Origin: Arthrospira sp. PCC 9108 | GTDB lineage: Bacteria; Cyanobacteriota; Cyanobacteriia; Cyanobacteriales; Microcoleaceae | Reading direction: 5' to 3' | DNA: 64,000 bases | Assembly (NCBI GenBank): GCA_016745315.1 | Contig: CP066886.1 | Span: 2,790,501-2,854,500, forward strand | In this document: positions 1-9,969 of the stretch, piece after piece | How the letters are laid out: each line of letters starts with the position of its first letter | Position numbering within the stretch: position 1 is the first letter of the stretch | The notes under the pieces: generated by a model | Databases searched by the model: none | The model's input: only the letters and a program-made list of their open reading frames with translations | What the model was told of the DNA's origin: nothing | Position numbers and translations under genes: made by a program

Positions 1-1357
1 GTTGTATCTGCTGACTTAGATCCATGTTCGCAAACTGTCTGGCTGAGACATTAACACTGATAAACATCGAATCATTAATCAGTTTACTTTTTTGCCAACT
101 TCGGAATTGTTTACAAGCCTTTTCTAAGACTAAATTGCCAATGGCATTAATTAAACCTGTTTCCTCGGCTATGGGAATAAATAAGACGGGGTGAATCAAT
201 TGTTTTTGGGGATGTTGCCATCTAACTAAGGCTTCAAAACCTGCGATTTTTCCAGTTGTTAGATGAATTATTGGCTGATAATAAACCAGAAATTCATCAT
301 TGTTAATAGCTCGCCTTAAATCGTTTTCAATTTGCAGCTTTTCGGAAACATTGTGGTGCATACTGGGGTCAAATATATGATATTGACCTTTGCCTAAATC
401 TTTGGCTCGATACATGGCTGTATCTGCATCTCGCAGCATATGTTCGGGTTTTTGATAATCTAAATGTGACCCAGATATGCCAATACTTACATTGATAAAT
501 ACTTCTTGATTGGGGAGGACAAAAGGATGAGAAAAACTCTCAAGAACTTTTTGAGCCATGGCTTTTGCTTCCGCCATATCCTCGATTTTATTAACCATAA
601 TCGCAAATTCATCACCTCCTAAACGAGCTAGGGTGTCTTCCGGTTTTAGCAGGGATTTTAGACGCTTGGAAATAGCAATTAAGAGTTGATCACCTACGGA
701 ATGTCCGAGGGATTCATTAATCATTTTAAAGCGATCGCAGTCTAGCAACAACACCACAAAATTATAATTATGATGTTCCTGTTTGACATCAATACCATCA
801 GCTAGACGTTCCAAAAATAAGGCTCGATTTGGTAAATTAGTTAAATCATCACGAAAAGCCATATCCCGGAGTTTACTGTTAGCGATTTCTAATTCTTGAG
901 TGCGCTGTTCAACTCTAGCTTCTAGTTGGGTATTTAACACTTGTAATTGTTGTTGAGTGCGGCGGAGAGTCAGTTGATTTTTTACCCTAATTAAAACTTC
1001 CTGAAATTGAAAAGGTTTACTAATATAGTCTACTCCCCCCACTTCAAAGGCTTTTACTTTGTCAAAAATATCGTCCAAAGCACTCAGAAAAATTATGGGT
1101 ACTTCGGCGGTGTATGGCTCCGATTTAAGCTGATTACAAACTGCATAACCATCTATATCTGGCATCATAATATCCAACAGAATTAAATCAGGTAACTTAT
1201 TATTTACCTCCTGTAGTGCGGTTTTACCATCGATCGCCTCACGAACTTTATACCCTTTTTTGCTAAGAATTCGTGACAATAGATGCAAATTTCCTGGGGT
1301 ATCATCAACAATCAAAATATCTGATTCTTGGTAGTTATTTGGGTGGTTATCACTCAT
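1..1357 (-). CDS. Response regulator with GGDEF and EAL domains (C-terminus cut by window edge)
   Basis: About 452 codons are visible, read from an ATG at 1355-1357; the 3' end lies outside the window. The N-terminal ~125 residues form a CheY-like receiver (acidic pair in ILIVDDTPG, phospho-acceptor region LILLDIMMPDIDGY). A short coiled linker follows, then a GGDEF domain with an intact LARLGGDEFAIMV signature, then the start of an EAL domain with EALVRWQHP. Such proteins make or degrade cyclic di-GMP under two-component control. GGDEF and EAL signatures both look intact as far as they are visible, so the net activity cannot be predicted. It lies about 300 bp downstream of the nuclease/kinase pair on the same strand, and may receive signal from that kinase (inference). 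Confidence 0.93.
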   Translation of the reverse strand, partial: MSDNHPNNYQESDILIVDDTPGNLHLLSRILSKKGYKVREAIDGKTALQEVNNKLPDLILLDIMMPDIDGYAVCNQLKSEPYTAEVPIIFLSALDDIFDKVKAFEVGGVDYISKPFQFQEVLIRVKNQLTLRRTQQQLQVLNTQLEARVEQRTQELEIANSKLRDMAFRDDLTNLPNRALFLERLADGIDVKQEHHNYNFVVLLLDCDRFKMINESLGHSVGDQLLIAISKRLKSLLKPEDTLARLGGDEFAIMVNKIEDMAEAKAMAQKVLESFSHPFVLPNQEVFINVSIGISGSHLDYQKPEHMLRDADTAMYRAKDLGKGQYHIFDPSMHHNVSEKLQIENDLRRAINNDEFLVYYQPIIHLTTGKIAGFEALVRWQHPQKQLIHPVLFIPIAEETGLINAIGNLVLEKACKQFRSWQKSKLINDSMFISVNVSARQFANMDLSQQIQ

Positions 1358-1656
1358 AATGTATTTTAACCTAGGTTGTGGGATAAGCTAGTGAACCCAC
1401 ATGGTCAAGGGATTGATAAATAGCAAATATTAACATTGTACTCAACCCAGTTGTTTTTTGGGGTCTATGTTGCTTATTTGGGTACGGATACGCCAAACAG
1501 ACACCAAGATACCATAGTCTACTGCATTAATTAGCTTTCCCGAGTCAGTTTCAACCCTAAGGCTGATTGAACCTAGTTACTGCTAATACCGGGTGTCTAA
1601 ATACCCAGGACTGATTCAATGATCTAGTCACCTCAAAAACCACCTTGATTACCTAG

Positions 1657-3153
1657 TTATCCAGGATAACCATTGAGTTGGATTGTCGCCACAACCTGTC
1701 CATGATCTGATTTCCAGGGTTCTATTGATTCATCACTTAGGCTTTGGTCTACTAGATGATCGTTGAATAAGGCAACATAACTAACCCTCCCAACTTGGCG
1801 GGAGTTTTCTACAACTAATTCTTGACTCACCAAAATATGATCCAGGGTTTCATAATAACCATTATACATATAAGTATAGTAGCAGTCTCGGTAACTTTGC
1901 CTAGCCTGAATATCCTTGACACTGTAAAGCCGTAACTCATCCTGGTTGTGGTTTGGTTTAAATCGGGTTTTTTTCCAAGAAATATCCCCCGCCATAATTT
2001 TGGTGGTAATGGCTAAATCACTATCGTTAAAGTCTCCTAAAAGAATAATCGGATTTTGACTGTGGCTCCAAGTCTTGAGCATAATATATCGTAAAGCCGT
2101 AGCTTCGGCGGCTCTACGCAGTAAAGACCTGACTTTTCCTTTGGCTTTTTCTACGGGGTCTTGGCTATCTACTCCTTCGGTAATTTGGGGACGCTGGGAT
2201 TTTAGATGCACCACAAAAACTGTACATTGTAGGCGGTCTTTGAGTTGAATATTAACTGCTAAAACTGGTCGGGAAAAATGGTTGATGGGAATAATAGTTC
2301 CTTCTATATCTATTTGAGACTCTGGGGGGAATTTATCATAAATTTGCCAGGATATAATTGGTAATTTGGAACAGAGACCTACTACGGGTTTATCCCCACG
2401 GGGATTAGTGGTAATTAAATGAGCATGATCATAGAATGGGGTGGCGGCGAGAATTTCTTGTAGTGCTTCGGGGTGGAAGATTTCTTGAAATCCGATAATG
2501 TCGGCTTGCATGGTTTCTAGCTGACGAGAAACCCAGGTCTTTTTTTGTTGGTAAAGTTCTGGGGTATATTGCCGAGTTTCGTAATAAGTTAGATTGGGTA
2601 AAACCAAGTTATATAGGTTAAATGTGCCTATTTTTACAGAGTTTTTGCGAATAATTACTGAGGATTTTACGGGATGTTTAAAGGTTAAATATTCGAGGAA
2701 TATTGCCCAACTAGCGATCGCATTGTCTTCTCCCCAAGCCTGTCCCCCCGTTTCCTCGGCTAGACGATTTAACTCTTGACTTGGGCAATTATTTGGGCGG
2801 TTAATATAAATAGTGACATCATGGAGTTGACATGATGCGATCGCTTGATTAATCGCCGTTGTCAAACTGGTGGAGTTTGGCTGACATTCTGTGGGTCTAC
2901 CTTCCCAGCAATAAATCACTCTCATGGCTTGTGGTCGCCATTGAAAGTCACTACAAATATCCCCAATAGTATCAATAGCCGCCATGGTATTTGGGGGGAT
3001 ACCGTCTTCAACCTGTAACCATTCAACACGCCAATTTTCCGATGAACTTGAAGCTACTGTAATCATCACTTCAGCAGTTTCTAAAAAATCGGCAAAGGGA
3101 GGTTCCAAATCATCAATAGCATTGATTAAAAGCACTATATCAATTGTCATCAT
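1657..3153 (-). CDS. Endonuclease/exonuclease/phosphatase-fold protein with an extra N-terminal domain
   Basis: 498 residues. Residues ~172-495 match the metal-dependent EEP fold: FNL near 178, GFQE with the metal-binding Glu near 224, VVHLKS near 316, LLGDFND near 373-377, and SDH with the catalytic His near 484. Residues 1-160 are not part of that fold and resemble a von Willebrand A-like alpha/beta domain (start MTIDIVLLINAIDDL), though the MIDAS motif is not clear. The start codon overlaps the stop of the upstream kinase gene by one base (TAATG), so the two are almost certainly co-translated. The substrate (DNA, phospholipid or phosphoinositide-like) cannot be told from the sequence. Confidence 0.85.
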   Translation of the reverse strand: MMTIDIVLLINAIDDLEPPFADFLETAEVMITVASSSSENWRVEWLQVEDGIPPNTMAAIDTIGDICSDFQWRPQAMRVIYCWEGRPTECQPNSTSLTTAINQAIASCQLHDVTIYINRPNNCPSQELNRLAEETGGQAWGEDNAIASWAIFLEYLTFKHPVKSSVIIRKNSVKIGTFNLYNLVLPNLTYYETRQYTPELYQQKKTWVSRQLETMQADIIGFQEIFHPEALQEILAATPFYDHAHLITTNPRGDKPVVGLCSKLPIISWQIYDKFPPESQIDIEGTIIPINHFSRPVLAVNIQLKDRLQCTVFVVHLKSQRPQITEGVDSQDPVEKAKGKVRSLLRRAAEATALRYIMLKTWSHSQNPIILLGDFNDSDLAITTKIMAGDISWKKTRFKPNHNQDELRLYSVKDIQARQSYRDCYYTYMYNGYYETLDHILVSQELVVENSRQVGRVSYVALFNDHLVDQSLSDESIEPWKSDHGQVVATIQLNGYPG

Positions 3154-6100
3154 TATTCCACCTTAGACATTCGCTGATCAAGATAATTATTAAACAGTCT
3201 AATTATCATGGTAGTGCCGACATTTTCCTGGGAGTCACATTCGAGATAACCACCATGTTGCTCAACAATAGTTTTATGAGCAATAGATAAACCCAAACCT
3301 GTGCCGCGTCCCACAGATTTAGTCGTAAAAAATGGATCAAAAATTTTCGACTGTATTTCCTGGGGTATTCCCAGACCATTATCAGCAATTTCGATTTTTA
3401 CCCCCACATTACCAGACTTAGGATGATGAACAGGTAAAGTCGTGACCGTGAGGGTAGGAATAAAGTCTCTATGGACTTTGATCCGGTCTTCCAAAGCATC
3501 GATCGCATTATTTAATAAATTCAGAAATACCTGATTGATTTCACTAGCAAAGCATTCAATTTTCGGCACATCGCCCCAATTTTTAACCACTTTAATTGGG
3601 CGTTTTTTGGCGACCATATTAAAGCGACCTTGTAGCATCATGAGCGTATTTTCAATGCTTTCATTAATATTGGCTTTTTTGATTTTTGCCTCATCAAGTC
3701 TAGCAAAATTTCTCAAAGACAAAACAATCTTAGTGACTCGCTCGGCTCCCCGTTGCATGGACTCCAAAATCTGACCAAAATCTTCCTTAATAAACTCCAG
3801 ATCAATTTCCTCAATCTTATCTTGAATAGCCGGATGAGTTTCGGGATAAACCTGCTGATATAATTCACACAAATCTAATAAATCGGCTAAATATTGCCGA
3901 GCCGGATTAACATTACCGTAAATAAAACTAATCGGATTGTTAATTTCATGAGCGACCCCAGCCACTAACTGTCCTAAAGATGCCATTTTTTCACTTTGGA
4001 TAATTTGCGCCTGGGTACTTTTCAACTCTTGCAAAGTAGTAGAAAGCTGTTTAGCCTTACGTCGTTCTCTACCCTCGGATCTTTGGAGAGCCTCTTCCGC
4101 CTGTTTCCGTTCAGCCAGTTCCATTTGTACCTGTTCAAAGAGGCTGCATTGTTGGAGAGCGATCGCCAATTGCACGCCGATTTGTTTAAGGCTAGAAATC
4201 TCAAAGGCTTGCCACTTCCGAGTATCCCGACATTGATGAGCAATTAACAATCCCCAAAGTTTACTATTGTCTTTAGCCACATTTTTAGGTTGTAAAATCG
4301 GAATTACCAGATTAGCTTTCACCTGTAAACCTTCTAACAGTCCCACATGACAAGCAGTTAAATTAGCATTATAAATATCAGCGATCGCTCTAGTTCTACC
4401 ATCTTCATACAACCGCGCATGGGAGGACTCAAAACAATCATCACGGATATCTAAACCCTGCAAAGCCATCCATTCCGCCCCCACGGACTCCACCGCAATA
4501 GAGCCAGTAAAATCGGAATTAAACTTATAAATAACAGTGCGATCGACCTGCAAGAAATAGCGGACTTCTTCCACAGCAGTTTGCAAAACTTCTTGTAAAT
4601 TCAAAGATGAGCGTATCCGCTCCAACATAATACCGACAAATCGTTCCTGTAGTAACTTTTGTTGGAGAGTTTCTTCGGCACGTCGTCGCTCGGTAATATC
4701 CGTATGTACAATAATTAATCCAATGGGATTTTGTGTAGGGTCAAAAATACAATCAGCACGGACTAAATTAGGAATAATCACCCCAGAGCGAGTTTTAATA
4801 CCCACTTCTCCACTCCACGATCGCAAATTTTGGAGAGAAGCCAAAATACTATTACCAACCCGGGTAGAAATATAAAGTTTAATCGGTCCGCCGATCGCAT
4901 TTAATTCTTGCACAGTATAGCCGTAACTTTCAATCAAAGCGCGATTTAAATATAGTGCCTTCCCTTCCAGGTCAGTCATCACAATAGCATCACTGCTGCT
5001 ATCTACCGCCGCCTTAACCCGCAATAGTTCAATTTCAGCTTGTTTGCGATCGCTAACATCTTTATAAGTCCCAGTCATCCGCAGAGGTCGTCCCTGTTCA
5101 TCCCATGTAAATACCTTACCCCGATACAGCATCCATTGCCATTGTTGGGAACTATTTAGCATTCGCACTTCCACCTCATAAACATGGCGGCGACCCTTAA
5201 CAGAATCATTCAAAGCCTCCACAACCCGTTTTTGATCATGGGGGTGAATTAATTGTTTCCAAGACTGAAAACTATTATCAATTTGGTGTTCATCATATCC
5301 TAACATCCGTTGCCATTGAGGGTCAAAATATACTTCTCCCGTGGAGATATTCCAATCCCATAAACCCAAAGCACTACCTTCGAGAGCCAATTCTAATTGT
5401 TCCTCACGGCTTTGTAAGGCTACCACCGCTTTTTTAAATTCAATACCCACCGCCATTTGATTAGCAATTACCGCCAAAGTTTCCAAAACTTGCTTACTCA
5501 ACAACTCCCGACTAAATAAACCAATTACCCCCACACAAGCACCCTCAACAATCAACGGATACCCCACAAAATTAGTGAAACCTCGCTCGGTAATAATTGC
5601 AAAATCTTGACTCCACCCATGATGGGATAAATCTAGGCTCAAAATCGACTGTTGCTCACTGACAATTACCCCAATTGGCTGATAACCTACTTTAATATAA
5701 GCCAAATTTGCCGGGGGATTTTCTAAGCCAGAAATACCTTGTAATTCTAGTAAAGTCTTGGCGGAATTGAGAGTCCAAATACAAGCAATAGTATCATCCA
5801 AATAAGCCGACAAAGTGTTAGCACAATTAGTCAGAACTTCCGATAAACTACCGCCACGGGTCATAGCAAACCCCACCTCAGATTTGAGGGCCGTTAATTG
5901 TACGCGACGTGCTAACTCAGTCGTGGCTCGTTTTTGTTCGGTAATATCCCTAATTATGGAAATGACGGTTTGGGAGTTACCAGAGACAATGCGGGTTTCA
6001 TATTGCCTCCAATCCTCCCCATTATTCGCCGGTAGTTTATATTCAATGGCTTGAATTTCTGAGGAAAATAAAGCGCGATTATGAGCATTTTGGAGATGAT

Positions 6101-7619
6101 TACCCACTTCATTAGGCAAAATCTCTAGGATATTTCTACCTACCAATAATTCTGGTAACATCCAGTCAGAACTATCATGGGGCGGTTTCACATCAACTAT
6201 TGTACCATCCCCCTGACATTGGAGAATTAAATCAGGAATGGCATTTAATAAGGCTCGGTTAGTGGCTTCGCTTTCCCGCAGAGCCGCTTCTGAACGTTTG
6301 TGGTTGGTGATATCTGTAGCCAGACAGCAAATAGCTGCCGGTTTTCCGGTATCATCTTCTAACAGAAAACGATGGGATAGGTAGGTTTTAAAAGTGTTAT
6401 TAAACCGGATTTCTTCTTCCCATTGGATAGGTTTTTCACTCTCCAACAAAGCTGTATCAGCCGATTGAAAAGCTAGGGCTATATCGGGGGTAAACAAATC
6501 ATAGTCAGTTTTACCAAGTACCTGGTCACGGTGCAAATTAAACCGCTTTTCATATTCTCGGTTAACTAGGAGATAGCGCCCGCTATTGTCTTTCATGTAA
6601 ATTATGGCAGGAGCGTGATCGAGGATGTCTTGTAGTTGCTTTTGGCTTTGGTGTAGAGCTTTTTGGGCGATCGCTCTTTCATGAGCCTCTAAAGTTAGAG
6701 TTACCCAGTCCGCTAGGTAGGTGGCAAAGTTCTGTTGTTGCAGATCCCAATCAATCACCTCTCCCTGATTTTCTAAACACAGAACCCCTATAGTTTCCCC
6801 TCCCAAACGAATCGGAATATCTAACATAGACCTAATATCCAGAGGCTGGAGATAGGCGGCGGTAAATTCCCTAGTCCTGGGGTCATTTTGGGCATCGAAT
6901 GCCACAATTCTCTCTTCCGTTTCGATGGCGGCAAAATACCTGGGATAGTCGATAGCTTCCAGTTTTATACCCTGAGAATAGCAGTTTTTTTCCTGTTCAT
7001 ATAACTTGACACAATCAATGCCATTATGGTATTCTGTATAAAACCAAATACTTGCTCTACTTACTTGCAAAGTTTGGGCAGCAATAGCAGTCAGGGTCTC
7101 AAATGCTTGGTCAATATCTCCGTGATAAAATTCCCAAGACCGAGCCAATTGCATTTGTGCCTGTTGTTGTTTCCTAAGAAACTGCTGTCGCTGTTTTTGG
7201 GTGTCGATCGCTGCTTGTGGTAGTGGTCGCACCATTGCCAAAAATCCCATCAATTGCCCATTTTCGTCTCTCACACCGCTGATCAACACAGACACGGGGA
7301 ACGTAGTACCATCACGGCGAATATAGGTATGTTGCTGTTCGTCAGTTTCCCCTAAAATTACTCGCTCTATCAGGGTTTGATGTAGCTGTTGTTGTTGGTC
7401 AGAGTGGCTAGTATTTCTGTGGTCTTGGTGATGAAATTCGGTCCAGTGAATATGGTCGATCGCCTCCGAGGCTGTATATCCTAGGAGGTTTTCGGCCGCG
7501 CGATTAAATGTGCAAACCATACCATTGCGATCGGTCACAATGATAGCCATATCAGCGCAATTAATAATAGCTTGCTGAAATTCAGGACTCGATGGATAAA
7601 TTATCTGAGTAACCATCAC
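3153..7619 (-). CDS. Multi-PAS/GAF sensor histidine kinase
   Basis: 1488 residues with no obvious membrane segment, so probably cytoplasmic. Domains in order: PAS (~12-130), GAF (~158-310), PAS (~330-445), PAS (~450-565), GAF (~575-740), PAS/PAC (~745-865), PAS (~870-990), GAF (~1005-1180), HisKA, HATPase. The H-box is ASLGQLVAGVAHEINNP with phospho-acceptor His at ~1224. The N-box (LLNNAIDAL) and G-boxes (DNGLGIP, GRGTGLGLSI) are intact. The second-last GAF resembles phytochrome-type GAF domains, but no chromophore Cys was identified with confidence. The nuclease-fold gene follows with a one-base overlap and a response regulator lies further downstream, suggesting one signalling locus. The ligand or light signal is unknown. 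Confidence 0.95.
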   Translation of the reverse strand: MMVTQIIYPSSPEFQQAIINCADMAIIVTDRNGMVCTFNRAAENLLGYTASEAIDHIHWTEFHHQDHRNTSHSDQQQQLHQTLIERVILGETDEQQHTYIRRDGTTFPVSVLISGVRDENGQLMGFLAMVRPLPQAAIDTQKQRQQFLRKQQQAQMQLARSWEFYHGDIDQAFETLTAIAAQTLQVSRASIWFYTEYHNGIDCVKLYEQEKNCYSQGIKLEAIDYPRYFAAIETEERIVAFDAQNDPRTREFTAAYLQPLDIRSMLDIPIRLGGETIGVLCLENQGEVIDWDLQQQNFATYLADWVTLTLEAHERAIAQKALHQSQKQLQDILDHAPAIIYMKDNSGRYLLVNREYEKRFNLHRDQVLGKTDYDLFTPDIALAFQSADTALLESEKPIQWEEEIRFNNTFKTYLSHRFLLEDDTGKPAAICCLATDITNHKRSEAALRESEATNRALLNAIPDLILQCQGDGTIVDVKPPHDSSDWMLPELLVGRNILEILPNEVGNHLQNAHNRALFSSEIQAIEYKLPANNGEDWRQYETRIVSGNSQTVISIIRDITEQKRATTELARRVQLTALKSEVGFAMTRGGSLSEVLTNCANTLSAYLDDTIACIWTLNSAKTLLELQGISGLENPPANLAYIKVGYQPIGVIVSEQQSILSLDLSHHGWSQDFAIITERGFTNFVGYPLIVEGACVGVIGLFSRELLSKQVLETLAVIANQMAVGIEFKKAVVALQSREEQLELALEGSALGLWDWNISTGEVYFDPQWQRMLGYDEHQIDNSFQSWKQLIHPHDQKRVVEALNDSVKGRRHVYEVEVRMLNSSQQWQWMLYRGKVFTWDEQGRPLRMTGTYKDVSDRKQAEIELLRVKAAVDSSSDAIVMTDLEGKALYLNRALIESYGYTVQELNAIGGPIKLYISTRVGNSILASLQNLRSWSGEVGIKTRSGVIIPNLVRADCIFDPTQNPIGLIIVHTDITERRRAEETLQQKLLQERFVGIMLERIRSSLNLQEVLQTAVEEVRYFLQVDRTVIYKFNSDFTGSIAVESVGAEWMALQGLDIRDDCFESSHARLYEDGRTRAIADIYNANLTACHVGLLEGLQVKANLVIPILQPKNVAKDNSKLWGLLIAHQCRDTRKWQAFEISSLKQIGVQLAIALQQCSLFEQVQMELAERKQAEEALQRSEGRERRKAKQLSTTLQELKSTQAQIIQSEKMASLGQLVAGVAHEINNPISFIYGNVNPARQYLADLLDLCELYQQVYPETHPAIQDKIEEIDLEFIKEDFGQILESMQRGAERVTKIVLSLRNFARLDEAKIKKANINESIENTLMMLQGRFNMVAKKRPIKVVKNWGDVPKIECFASEINQVFLNLLNNAIDALEDRIKVHRDFIPTLTVTTLPVHHPKSGNVGVKIEIADNGLGIPQEIQSKIFDPFFTTKSVGRGTGLGLSIAHKTIVEQHGGYLECDSQENVGTTMIIRLFNNYLDQRMSKVE

Positions 7620-7782
7620 AGTTTAATAGAAGTTTAACCAACTCGGCAGGTTCAAATCAAGATGCTGAACCCATAGGGTAGATGCAGGCTTTAAGGAAGT
7701 TTGCTATTAAAACTTTGTATTATCATCTAGTGTAGCCTGATTAGCCCTAAATATGGTAAAAACTAGCTGCTGTGGGACAAAA

Positions 7783-8556
7783 CTACTCAGAAATCAACCG
7801 GAAAATCACCTCTGGTGTTAGTTGTTGTACACCATGGACTACTTGAGTCGCTCCCGCTTTTTTCAGGGTCTGGGTGTAGGATGCTATACTCTCCGTAGTC
7901 TGTTGAATATGGGGAGGTAATACACCCACACCCACCCAAGTCCGGGTGCTGTCCTGTTGTTGAGCTTTAGCCACTGTATACATATCCGCCACCGTGTCAC
8001 CCACATAAATCACGGGTTTGGGGGACTCTGGGGGTTCCAATTGACCCACCACAGCCAGCAACCCCGTGGGGTCAGGTTTTCCCGGTGCGTCTTCCATAGC
8101 AATTAGGGGAATATTGGGCAGATTTAGTTTCCCCTGCAATACATATAATGCCTCATCTCGCATGGCTCCGCTAAAAAAACCCCAGGCGATCGCATGATCC
8201 GTTAACTCCTGGAAATATTCGGGGGTACACAAGAGGGGTTCACCACAAATGTAACCCGTCCAATTATCTGGGTCTGGCCCTTGATAGCAGGATTGGAAAA
8301 ACGCTACAATTTCCCCATAGTCCAGGTTAATGGCATCGCGATGTTGACCCTGGCTCTCAAAATAGCGATAAATCAACTCCCTGGACGCTTCCCAGTCATT
8401 ATTCCAAACCCCTTCAGATTTGAGGCGATCGATATCTGAGACCGTGGGACGATAGGATTTAGTAAACAGTTCTACCGTATCTGCGATCGCCCGACGATAG
8501 GACCCTCCCACGTCTCGAATTACCCCGTCAATATCAAAAATTACAATAGCCTTCAT
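7783..8556 (-). CDS. HAD-superfamily hydrolase (TIGR01548-type)
   Basis: 257 residues. Motif I is IVIFDIDGVIRDVGGSYR at the N-terminus with nucleophile and acid Asp two residues apart. The Thr/Ser motif and the C-terminal acidic motif (VIYVGDTVADMYTV) are present. This matches the subfamily IA HAD group common in cyanobacteria and often annotated TIGR01548. The reaction is presumed hydrolysis of a small phosphate ester; the substrate is not known. The gene is monocistronic, convergent with nothing nearby, and its 5' end faces the promoter of the PSRP-3 gene. Confidence 0.88.
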   Translation of the reverse strand: MKAIVIFDIDGVIRDVGGSYRRAIADTVELFTKSYRPTVSDIDRLKSEGVWNNDWEASRELIYRYFESQGQHRDAINLDYGEIVAFFQSCYQGPDPDNWTGYICGEPLLCTPEYFQELTDHAIAWGFFSGAMRDEALYVLQGKLNLPNIPLIAMEDAPGKPDPTGLLAVVGQLEPPESPKPVIYVGDTVADMYTVAKAQQQDSTRTWVGVGVLPPHIQQTTESIASYTQTLKKAGATQVVHGVQQLTPEVIFRLISE

Positions 8557-8573
8557 GTCAACCCATCAAAAAT

Positions 8574-8602
8574 GTTACAAACAACAGATACTGCGATATA
8601 AT
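8574..8602 (+). promoter_or_regulatory. Sigma-70-type promoter of the PSRP-3 gene
   Basis: A perfect TATAAT lies at 8597-8602. A -35-like GTTACA sits at 8574-8579 with a 17-bp spacer (4 of 6 matches to TTGACA). It points toward the PSRP-3 start 50 bp downstream. Confidence 0.6.
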
Positions 8603-8652
8603 AGAGTGTTGTGTATTTTTTGCAATTAACTCAAATTAGCCCGGAGGTGTAA

Positions 8653-8952
8653 TTGTCAAGATTCATTCTAAAAGTTCTCTGGCTCGATGATAACGTCGCG
8701 CTGGCCGTTGACCAAGTAGTGGGAAAAGGCAGTAGTCCACTGACCTCCTACTTTTTCTGGCCACGCAAAGATGCCTGGGAAGAACTCAAAAATGAACTAG
8801 AGTCCAAGCGCTGGATCAATGATGTCGAGCGCATTGAGTTACTCAATAAAGCTACCGAAGTCATCAACTACTGGCAAGAGGAAGGCAGACGGCGGCCCCT
8901 TGGCGAAGCCCAATCCAAATTCCCGGAAGTGATTTTCACCGGAAGCAGTTGA
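8653..8952 (+). CDS. ycf65: 30S ribosomal protein PSRP-3 / Ycf65
   Basis: 99 residues beginning MSRFILKVLWLDDNVALAVD, a recognisable PSRP-3/Ycf65 start. The family is a small-subunit ribosomal protein specific to cyanobacteria and plastids. The start codon is TTG at 8653; it is chosen because a strong GGAGGT (8643-8648) sits just upstream and the family N-terminus begins exactly there. A promoter lies ~50 bp upstream and an intrinsic terminator ~35 bp downstream, so it is a single-gene unit. Confidence 0.93.
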   Translation: MSRFILKVLWLDDNVALAVDQVVGKGSSPLTSYFFWPRKDAWEELKNELESKRWINDVERIELLNKATEVINYWQEEGRRRPLGEAQSKFPEVIFTGSS

Positions 8953-8985
8953 TAGCGCGCGACAGTTATTAACATTATAGCGAGT

Positions 8986-9018
8986 TTGAGCCTACAGCAT
9001 TCGGTTGTAGGCTTTTGC
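8986..9018 (+). terminator. Intrinsic terminator after PSRP-3
   Basis: Perfect 7-bp stem GCCTACA (8990-8996) / TGTAGGC (9006-9012) with a 9-nt loop, followed by TTTT. It sits 35 bp after the PSRP-3 stop. Confidence 0.8.
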
Positions 9019-9097
9019 TCTCTTGGTAACATTGTATATACTTTTTTTTGAGCGATCGCCTAAGCTAAACTGGAAACATCGAGCGCTAGGATAACTA

Positions 9098-9781
9098 ATG
9101 AATAGCATCGCTGAATCCACCCAATACACAAATGAACAGACTCTCGCCTGGATGAGAGGCTTACTGGCCTTAGCTTGGGCCGACGGTCAGTTCCAAGAAG
9201 AAGAGCAGGAATTAATTGCCAGCATCACCCATGATATCCTCGCAACAGATATCGATGTTAACACCCTCGAACCCATTTCCCCCCAGGAATTAGCAGAAGT
9301 CCTAGGAAAAAACACAATTCTCGCCGAGAACTTCCTACGAACCGCCGTCATGGTCGCCCTGGCTGATGGCATTTATTCAGTCTGTGAAGATGATCTTCTC
9401 CACCAGTTTTGTCAAGCCTTGGGTTTAGAGGTTAAAGCCTTAGACTCCCTCAGACACACCTTAGAAGATTTATCAGAAGGTTACTGCAAAGAGCCCAAAC
9501 AGCCATCACATCACCACCATCATATAGATGTTTTAGCTCCCGTCAAGCATTGGCTAGATGACTGGCAATTACATGATCCCAAAGTAGCCAAATTTATTTG
9601 TAAAATGGTTCCTCCTCAGTGTCCCTTTGAACGGGATATTAAGCTCTTTGGTCACAAAATTGTTCATATCCCCCCCATGTGCAAGATTAACCCCCTCTAT
9701 GAGCAATTAGTCGGCTTACGCTTTCGGGCTTTATCTTATCTGGCTGATGAGTGTCACGAGGATATCTCCAAGTATTGTTAG
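9098..9781 (+). CDS. TerB-like domain protein with Mo-dependent nitrogenase C-terminal domain
   Basis: 227 residues. Residues ~10-125 look like a helical TerB-type domain (LAWADGQFQEEEQELI, then VALADGIYSVCEDDLLHQF). A His-rich linker (HHHHHID, ~145) follows. The C-terminal ~80 residues match the domain called Mo-dependent nitrogenase C-terminal (LDDWQLHDPKVAKFICKMVP, CPFERDIKLFGH, IPPMCKINPLYEQL). The domain name is historical: it occurs in many cyanobacteria that do not fix nitrogen, and no nif gene is nearby. Several Cys and His residues suggest metal binding (inference). The start is preceded by AGGA. Confidence 0.8.
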   Translation: MNSIAESTQYTNEQTLAWMRGLLALAWADGQFQEEEQELIASITHDILATDIDVNTLEPISPQELAEVLGKNTILAENFLRTAVMVALADGIYSVCEDDLLHQFCQALGLEVKALDSLRHTLEDLSEGYCKEPKQPSHHHHHIDVLAPVKHWLDDWQLHDPKVAKFICKMVPPQCPFERDIKLFGHKIVHIPPMCKINPLYEQLVGLRFRALSYLADECHEDISKYC

Positions 9782-9887
9782 CTAATGACCAGAGGCAATT
9801 ATTTTCCGCTGTCAGTTGTTGATGATTGCCTCATCCTGACTCCCCAACCAAAACCACATTTAAACCCACCCCTTTATGTATTATAAT

Positions 9888-9945
9888 GTAGGGGCGGGTT
9901 CTCCTGTGAATTTATATTCCACACCGGAAGATGAATAAACCCGCC
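9888..9945. repeat. Small palindromic interspersed repeat
   Basis: Begins GTAGGGGCGGGTT and ends AATAAACCCGCC, giving complementary arms around ~35 nt. The same element, with related arms, is found inside the reverse-transcriptase frame of all four complete RT-bearing group II introns in this window (for example 58551-58612), so it is a dispersed mobile-like repeat. Confidence 0.7.
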
Positions 9946-9969
9946 TTCTGGAGAGACAGGGAGAGGGGG

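Noticed and set aside
9098..9781. Evidence of a nitrogenase gene cluster
   Set aside because: Only the so-called nitrogenase-associated C-terminal domain is present; no nif genes are nearby and the domain is common in non-fixing cyanobacteria.
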